From: Asterias rubens
Taxonomy: Eukaryota; Echinodermata; Asteroidea; Forcipulatida; Asteriidae
NCBI RefSeq assembly: GCF_902459465.1
Contig: NC_047076.1
Location: 4,849,488 to 4,913,487, forward strand
Length of the DNA stretch: 64,000 nt
Direction of reading: 5' to 3'
Positions 56,931 through 64,000 of this stretch are shown piece after piece (within the stretch, counting starts at the first letter, position 1; every line of letters starts with the position of its first letter). The notes beneath the pieces were generated by a model. The model was not told where the DNA came from. It did no database searches and saw nothing but the letters and a program-made list of their open reading frames with translations. The position numbers and the translations under genes are program-made.

Positions 56931-58950
56931 ATGGTTCCTAACATTGACAGCAATGAGACCGAGGCAGATCAACCCCATATCGAGGCTGCCCAAAGCAACA
57001 TCAAGACTGATGTTTACTGTACTGGCAACAGGTGAGAACAAAACAAAGGAAACATTGTAAATTGAATGTTAAAGCCATTGGACACTTTCAGAACAGAACA
57101 AAAAGTTCACAGATTTACAAATAACCTACAGTGTTTACAGAGGGTAATGGTGAAAGACTTCTCTTGAAATATTATTCCATGAAATGCTTTACTTTTTGAG
57201 AAAACATTAAAACAATTATCAATTCTCGAAATCGAGAATAACAGATTTATTTTAAACACATGTCATGACACGGCAAAACGTGCGGAAACAAGGGTGGGTT
57301 TTCCCCCCGACTCCGATGACTGATTGAGCCTAAATATTCACAGGTTTGTTGTTTTATATTTAAGTTGTGATACACGAAGTGTGGGCCTTTGGAAAAAAGG
57401 CACTGAACATCTTTCGCAATTGTCAAAGACCAGTATTCTCACTTGTTCGACAACAAAGTTATCAGCTCCAATGAAGACACAAAATAAGTTTACAATTACT
57501 AAGAAAAAGGTGCCTTAGGCATTCTTTATTTTACTCAAACACAAATTTACAGTTGATTGTTACAAAATAATAAAACAAAAACCTCTGATTCAATATTGAA
57601 AAGGAGAGTAACTACAATATCTTTCAAAGTTAGGTAATAAATATCAGTCTGTGGACTTCGAAACTTATTTCGTGTGTGGTTTATGTTTGACAACTTTGAC
57701 TATAAGGTGGAAATGACTAAAGCCGTGTTCCTAATGGACTTTTATTTTTAAAAGTACCGCGACCTTTCTGTAGAATGATAAAATTAAATCAAATGGGGAT
57801 GCAGGGTAAACTGACCTCCCTGTCAATTTGCCGCAACCGTGATGTAAAACTAACAGGCCAAAAGAGGTCGCATTTAAGACTTCTGGGAAACCACGGTAAT
57901 TTATCAGGGCCGCTACTTCTACCGCGACTGTGCTTTAAAATGCCGGGATATATAAGTCCAGGTGGGAAAGTACGTCAAAAATATACCAAAAACCAGTCAC
58001 GGTAACTTTCCGCGAGGCAGCTGTGGAAAAAAATTCAATGGGAACATAGCTAAACATTCTTTGAGTGTTCAGTCAAAAAGGTTTTGTCCGATATAACTAT
58101 AAAATATTTTTGTTTCTCTCCTACTTCCAGTGAGCTCCAAAACACTCCTCCCAGAGGTGAGCTGGAACCGGTTCCTGTCCTCAAGAAAGAGGACTTCACA
58201 GACCCAACGAGTGGTCAAACAGTTCTTGGCAGAGGTGCTTTTGGAGAGGTGACTTTAAAATACCAGCATTCAGCTGCCCGATGGGTCGCATACAAGTCGC
58301 TCTTTGAGGGCAGCCGAGATGACATCGTCTTAGAAGCTCAAATGATGCAATTGCTTGGAAAACATCCATCGTTCCCTGCCATCTACGGTGTTGTGATTCA
58401 AGATGACCACCTTGCTCTGGTGACAGAGTTTCTGGGAGATGAGCTCACATCCCGTCCGCTATCTCTCACTGATGCGTTGCAGGGAAAGCGCCCTCTAGAG
58501 CTCTCGCAAGGAGAGTGGAACGACATTGCTCAGGATATTGTTGATGGGATGTGGTACATGCATCAATGTAGCCTACTCCACCATGACATAAAGACGGACA
58601 ATATCCTACTTGTTGAGAGTGCCACACGATGGGAGGCACGTATCATAGACTTTGGGCAATGCAAGCAGTCCAAAGAACAACTTGTGGTTCCCCTCCATGA
58701 GAAAATAACCCCTCGTTGGGGAATGATGGCTGCCAGGTTACACTGGACAACATTTAGTGACATTTATAGTGTAGGGAAAATACTCCTTCTGATTGGTCAA
58801 CATGGGAATGTTCCATCACTTACTGAGGGGGGACTGTCCCTCAAGAAGAGTGCAAATTTGTCCAAAGAGCCATCTGATGATGAGAAATACCCTCAGATGG
58901 AAATTGTTCGATTCCAACTACGAAACAAAAGCAGAAAAATGTGGCATTAA
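56931..58950 (+). CDS. Compact eukaryotic-type protein kinase (2 coding exons, 306 aa)
   Basis: Exons 56931-57031 and 58131-58950 (TAA stop), joined in phase (AG|T, Ser34). An in-frame TAA lies directly before the ATG, and an acceptor at 56811 suggests the ATG exon starts at 56812 with upstream non-coding exon(s). Residues 1-60 are acidic and not recognised. The kinase domain follows: glycine loop LGRGAFGEV (66-74), Lys89 in AYKSLF, helix-C Glu102, catalytic loop HHDIKTDN (184-191, HRD changed to HHD, Asp186 and Asn191 kept), DFG at 207-209, and FSDIYSVGKIL for helix F. All catalytic residues are present, so it should be active, but there is no clear APE and the C-lobe is short. I do not recognise the subfamily; the substrate is unknown. 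AATAAA at 59058 lies about 110 bases past the stop. Confidence 0.85.
57069..57395 (+). mobile_element. TTAA-type miniature element, family B, in the kinase intron
   Basis: Begins TTAAAGCCATTGGACACTTT and keeps the ATTCTCGAAATCGAGAAT hairpin. The right terminus is eroded after CACGAAGTGTGGGCCTTTGG. Confidence 0.75.
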
Positions 58951-59089
58951 TGCCTCACTCTTAAAGGCACTGGACACATCAAAATGGTAATAACTTAAAG
59001 TATGTTTTAGCATAAACCTGCCTTAAAAACAATTACTAGTGCTTTGAGCTGCCTGTAAATAAAGCGATTTGTTACGTTTTGTTATTAGG

Positions 59090-59410
59090 GTGTCATGACC
59101 TAGTGGTTAAGAGCATCGAATTCAAGTTCTGGTGGTTAAGGTCATCAGAGTGTACGTGTAGGTTCAAATCCCGGTCATGACACTAGTGTCCTTGAGCAAG
59201 ACACACTTCACTAAATTTCTTCTCTTCGCCCAGCGGTATAAACGGGGTTCCTGCGGGATAGAGGTTGATGTTGGGGTTTGAAAAAGCCTTTGGAGCGCCA
59301 CGGCAGCCCAGGGGTGTACACTTTCCAGGGAGCTGGCAAAGATTACAGGAATGTTATTTTATTGGCCCAATGACAAGTACACTACTATCAAGCGCATTGA
59401 TACATTATTG
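59090..59410 (+). repeat. tRNA-like SINE between the kinase and MED16
   Basis: Head GTGTCATGACCTAGTGGTTA; box B-like TAGGTTCAAATCCCGGTCAT; then CTAGTGTCCTTGAGCAAGAC and a tail with CAAGCGCATTGATACA. Confidence 0.8.
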
Positions 59411-59664
59411 GAAAAGGGCGAGTGAAGAACCAGTTTGTTGCTCAGATATTCCTACAGAAATGGTCTGCCATGACAAGGCACTTACTATTTTTATTTTTTA
59501 TAATTTAATTATATTTATGTATTTTTTAAATATTTTGTATCTCATATCTTTTTTAAACTTGTGTAATGACTCTGTAATTTGACCTTTGAGTCACAAACTT
59601 TTGCAATTTTAAGAAAATTCAAATTTTATTTTATACAAGAGTTCCTCTACTGAGACACAGGGTT

Positions 59665-59717
59665 TCTCTCAATCAATCAACCAACCAATCAATCAACCAA
59701 CCAACCAACCAACCAAC

Positions 59718-59769
<52 letters not shown>

Positions 59770-59965
59770 TGTAACATTTATATAGCGCCATATTCCAACT
59801 ATCATTGCTCATGGCGCTGTACAGTAAGCTCTTGTAAACAGATGAGATTTCAGTGACATCTTAAAAATATGAGTTGTAGGCGATTGTCTGATGTTGTTTG
59901 GAAGAATGTTCCATATCCTGGGGGCAGCCGGGCTGCAACAAAAAAAGGCGCGGTCGCCCCAACTA
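59665..59965. repeat. CAAT/CAAC tetranucleotide microsatellite plus SINE-like tail
   Basis: 59665-59769 is a run of CAAT and CAAC tetramers. It is followed by TTTATATAGCGCCATATTCC and CATGGCGCTGTACAGTAAG, then AGAATGTTCCATATCCTGGG. The latter motifs recur in diverged form at about 61620-61830 and, inverted, at about 63300-63340, so they belong to another dispersed family. Confidence 0.65.
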
Positions 59966-60283
59966 CGTTTGCTTCTAGGAATGAATCATGGCGATTTGTT
60001 TCTCTGGCAGACCATATTTATGTATTTGTTTATCTTTACTTTTACTCTTATTTTTACTTATTTATTTTTTATTCTTACTAGTTATTTATTATTAGTTTGT
60101 ATATTTATCTACTTTTATTACTGCTTTGTGTACTATAATGTATATCTCTATTTATTTCATTGTGTACCCCAGATGTGGGGCAACAGATCTACGGATCATA
60201 GTATGTACTTGCTTTTGCTGTCTCTTGCCCATCTCCAGGTATATCGAAGATTGTATTTTGTTTTGTACTCTTATGGCAAATAA

Positions 60284-60316
<33 letters not shown>

Positions 60317-60337
60317 CATACCTTCAACTCTTTATTC

Positions 60338-63300
60338 TCAAGCCATGACAACCCTTCTCCACAGTCCCCCACATAGGCAAGATCTGGCCCAGCGTTGTTC
60401 CCAAGCTTTCATGATGACCGTTCGAGTGGGGGAGTTAAGCATTGATATGGACGAACATCTAACAAAAGTAGAGAGATAAACACATTAATATTAATAATGA
60501 CAAAAAAATGAGTTCTTATAAAGCACACATATTCTATATATTATTGGTTAACTTGATACAAACAATAAAAACACTCTTAAAGATGCTATGTCAGATTTTT
60601 GGCCGATTTGGCCCAAAAATTTTGATTTAAAATTCAATAGGTATTTTGATTGGGGTTGAGAATGTTACAAGCTTTCATTTGAGTCATTGCTCGAAAAAGT
60701 CCGCCAATTATTAGTAGCAGTGAAATAAAGTGCACAAAATTAGTTTTTGTCGGGACCCCGACAGTATATCACGTGACAAAATCTTATGTGTTTTATAAGA
60801 AATGTTTTAAATTTTTTTCATGGTGCCATTAAAAGTAAAAGTTAAACCTTTTTCGTTAGAGCGGGTGATACTCTTTGAAATACCATTCACTCAAAAAAAT
60901 CTATTTTTTAATGTTTGGGGCCAAAATTCTGACATAGCATCTTTAACCATTATTTTGGCTGAATTGCAGCTATTTTTACAAAAGATGAAATTTAGCAACA
61001 CAAAAATAAATGGTAAGAAAATTACGTTAACATAAGTTTGAAAATTTACAATTAAACAACAAAAAGAAACACATTTAACAATTGCACTAAGAGCAAGGCA
61101 GCGAGAGGCAAGTAAAAAATGTAAGTGGCAATTGTACCAAAAAAGCATGTAGTGAGGGAGGGCTTTAAACCATAATAAACCTTTACTGCTAATGTAGTCC
61201 CAAGTTTTCTTAAAGCAGATCTTTCTTAAACAAACCTTGTACAACTTCTTATCTCATCTGGCGGGGCCACGCCCAAGTACAGCCGTCGCACAACATCCGT
61301 CTTCTGATGAATCTTGTCAGAGAGTGACCTGACGTTGACCTCAGACCCGGGGAATATATTTAGGCTGTGGCCAAAGGTCGCAATGTTGACCATGTGGGGA
61401 GGGGTAGTGTTGAATTGAAAACTCATAGCCTGACGCAGGAGGAGCAGCTTACCAGTTATTCCTATAGAAATACATTGAGAAAAGAATGGAACCTGCTGAA
61501 AAAGCGCAATATTCAATGTTGATCTTGATTGGTAATCATAAAAAAACATTGTGTCTCAGGGCATTTAGCTGTTGAGTTTACCTTCAAGAGAACCAACATT
61601 TTTTAAGAGTCGATATGATTATAATAAAAATAATAATGGACATTTGTAGTGTGCCATATCTGTCAGGAAGACACTCCTGGCACATAGAAAAGATCTGCTT
61701 AATGACGGTACTTAAAGCTACTACTGAACAAAAGAGTTTTCAAGTTGGTCTTGAAGCTAGAGAGAGTGTCTATTTCTCTGAGGTTCAGTGGAAGAGCATT
61801 CCAATGAGATGGTCCAGCATATTGTGAAAAAAAGAACGGTCTCCGCAAGTGTGTTTAGAATGAGGGATAATGAGGAGCATGGTGTTTGTAGAGCGAAGCT
61901 GTCTTGTAGAAACACTAAGCTGTATTGAATCCTGCAGTACCATATTTTCCTGCGGATAAGACGCTCAGCGGACAAGGCACATGACCCTAAAATGACCCCC
62001 CAAAATTCAAACGTCAGCAGACAAGGCGCACCGCCACACAAGGCGCATGTTTAACCGTACACAAAAGAACACCGGGCGCCACCCGGTGTCAGTACATTGA
62101 CACAAAGATGTAATTTTGTTGCCTTTTAGAACCTACGTATACCAACCTTCATCCAATCAGCCAACGCTGTTAATTGTAATATAAAGTACGGCCCAATCAG
62201 CGGGCAGAAACGATGGTCCACGCACTGTCTGAAGTTAATTTAATTTGCAACATGAACCCAAGCTCCCCTGGACATCGGACGTCCCACAACGAGGATCCCT
62301 GCTGATACAGATAACATTGCAACGACAGACGTAGCGTGTATCAAGGAGATGTGCCATATATTGCAGTTATGCACAAAAGCACAACAAAATGTAAACTGTT
62401 TCAATGTTTTTGTGACCAATTCGATAAGGAATAAAATTATTTTGATCCTTACCCTCTGTGACTGGAGTGACATCCAAGGGATGCATCATGATTTGGCTCG
62501 GTAAAAGACAACACTCATCTGTTTAAGAAACAAAGAAAACGACATAATACTTTTATGATAATTATAGTAATAATAGTGGCTTTTTATGTAACATGCATAT
62601 CCGTCACTCAGTGACGCTCAAGGTGCTTTAACAGTAAGTATTTTCCTCACGCATCCGAGGTTAAACCTTCCACAATGAACATTCCTTTATAATAAAAAAA
62701 TAATCAGTTAATTTCATTTATTCTGGTTGGGAATCCAAGGACTCACAGTACTAGCAAAGAATCCAATGGAGAGAAGACAAGGAAGGTCATTTTAGTAAAC
62801 CTCGGAGAATCATTCTAGGGAAAACCCATCAGTCAGGTAGGGACTGAAAAACCAATCCACATAGTGCCCCCGATGGGATTCGACCAAGATCCTAGAGGTG
62901 GAAGGCAACTAAACAATTTCAACAATTAAAAATGCAAGTTTAAAAAGGTTTTTATACAATTTGGAGTTGAGAATACTCACCGACGGTATTTTCGTCCAGT
63001 TCAGCGGGTGGAATCTCCTTACTCGCTAGCCAGACGTGAGTCATGAGTTTGTAGAGATGAGACAGAGTATCCAATGAGTCTATACAGATGGGAATGTAAT
63101 AAATACAATAATAACGGACATTTATACTGTGCGACACCCTTAGAGTATACTCTACTGTGCTCTACAAGAAATACAAAATATGTAGAGAAAACAAAATAAC
63201 AAATACAAAAACAGATCAAGAAGGAATTAATTGAGTAAAGTAAACAAATGAGTTTTAAACTTAAATTTAAATACTTCAAGTGAAAATGATGGTCTAATAC

Positions 63301-63940
63301 AAGGAGGGAAATTTGTCCATAGTTTTGGAGCAGCGTACACAAATGCCCAATCACCTAGGGTAGCCCTGGATTTTCTTGACGGGTGAGACAACAATGTGTA
63401 GTCTTGCGAACTCCTGAGATGGTAAGTTGTTTGAGAGAGTGATTTCATGGTCATGAGCTCCTAAATGTAAAGTTAAGTTGACCATTATTTTTTACCACAT
63501 GAGGGTGCTTCAAAGTTGAATTTCTTTAACATACAGTTAAATTAAATTGAACACATTTTTCACTCGCTTTCTTTGGGAATTTGCTTGCATTACATTACAG
63601 TTAATTGTTATTAATATTCTATTTCTCTCCGAAAAATTGAATCAATTACATATGAAAATAAAGAAAAACAAATAATAATAATTGCTGAGAGAAAAGAAAA
63701 CATTAAAAAACAATACAAGGCAAGACTGAGAACAAAAACGATTTGTAAAAGTTTCCTATAACTTTAAGGTTCAGCTTGCCCCAAAAAATTATTTCCAAAA
63801 ACTTTAAGTAAATTATTAAACTCACCTGACGTTGTTGAAAATACGGGCAAGCACGTCTTCTTGCGTATTCCCCATATCTTAATGAGTACGAGCATCTCCC
63901 GTAACAAGCACAGAGTGGAGGTGTCTCTCAATACACTAAT
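60338..63940 (-). CDS. MED16: Mediator complex subunit 16, C-terminal part (last 5 coding exons, about 208 aa)
   Basis: Exons on the minus strand: 63826-63940, 62981-63079, 62453-62518, 61236-61461 and 60338-60458 (TGA stop); all GT-AG and in phase. MED16 is a nuclear subunit of the Mediator tail module linking activators to RNA polymerase II. The visible protein follows the vertebrate C-terminus: LLREMLVLIKIWGIRKKTCL, then DSLDTLSHLYKLMTHVWLAS, DECCLLPSQ, the block ending VVRRLYLGVAPPDEIRSCTR, and the terminal KAWEQRWARSCLCGGLWRR. The 5' exons, which should encode the N-terminal beta-propeller, lie off the right edge. It converges on the kinase, with 1.4 kb of repeats between. TTTATT at 60061 reads AATAAA about 270 bases past the stop. 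Confidence 0.9.
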
Positions 63941-64000
63941 CTGTAGTTTGAAATAAACGTCATAGAGTCAGCGGAATTCATGGAAAAATACTGCCTTCAA

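Noticed and set aside
59891-60479. Open frames of 117 and 130 codons on the plus strand
   Set aside because: They are AT-rich, rich in Phe, Tyr and Ile runs, and overlap the antisense of the MED16 terminal exon and a microsatellite.

Overview
The window is nuclear DNA from a metazoan, most likely an echinoderm; the gene set and the style of repeats suggest a sea star, but that is inference. Genes are split into short exons (53 to 576 bases) with GT-AG introns of 0.3 to 4.4 kb, and almost every intron and intergenic stretch is filled with short transposable elements. All gene calls come from translating exons and checking that splice sites and reading phase agree.

Layout. Bases 1-4806 hold the first three coding exons of a CYP20-type cytochrome P450 on the minus strand (copy 1, which continues off the left edge), with a degenerate LINE reverse transcriptase lying opposite just upstream. 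Bases 8842-19241 hold a complete CYP20-type P450 on the minus strand (copy 2, 11 exons, 471 aa). Bases 15861-20486, which are its 5' part plus the same LINE, are a near-identical duplicate of 1-4806. Bases 25311-39748 hold a second complete CYP20-type P450 on the plus strand (11 exons with matching junctions, 469 aa), head-to-head with copy 2 across about 6 kb of nested repeats. Bases 42687-53656 hold a GLB1-type beta-galactosidase (14 exons, 756 aa, secreted or lysosomal) with a C-terminal extension. Bases 56931-58950 hold a compact two-exon protein kinase (306 aa). Bases 60338-63940, minus strand, hold the last five coding exons of Mediator subunit MED16, whose 5' part lies off the right edge.

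The three P450 loci form a local cluster of a family that is single-copy in vertebrates as far as I know. The other genes look like ordinary neighbours, with no shared pathway visible. The kinase and MED16 converge with about 1.4 kb between their stop codons.

Repeats. At least three related families of TTAA-flanked miniature elements (called A, B and C here), several palindromic foldback elements, two tRNA-like SINE families, LINE fragments, a 35-bp minisatellite and a 1.1-kb element with terminal inverted repeats account for most non-coding sequence. The segmental duplication gives filled and empty sites for two of these elements. The main caution is that the duplicated block could be an unmerged allele in the assembly rather than a true tandem duplication.
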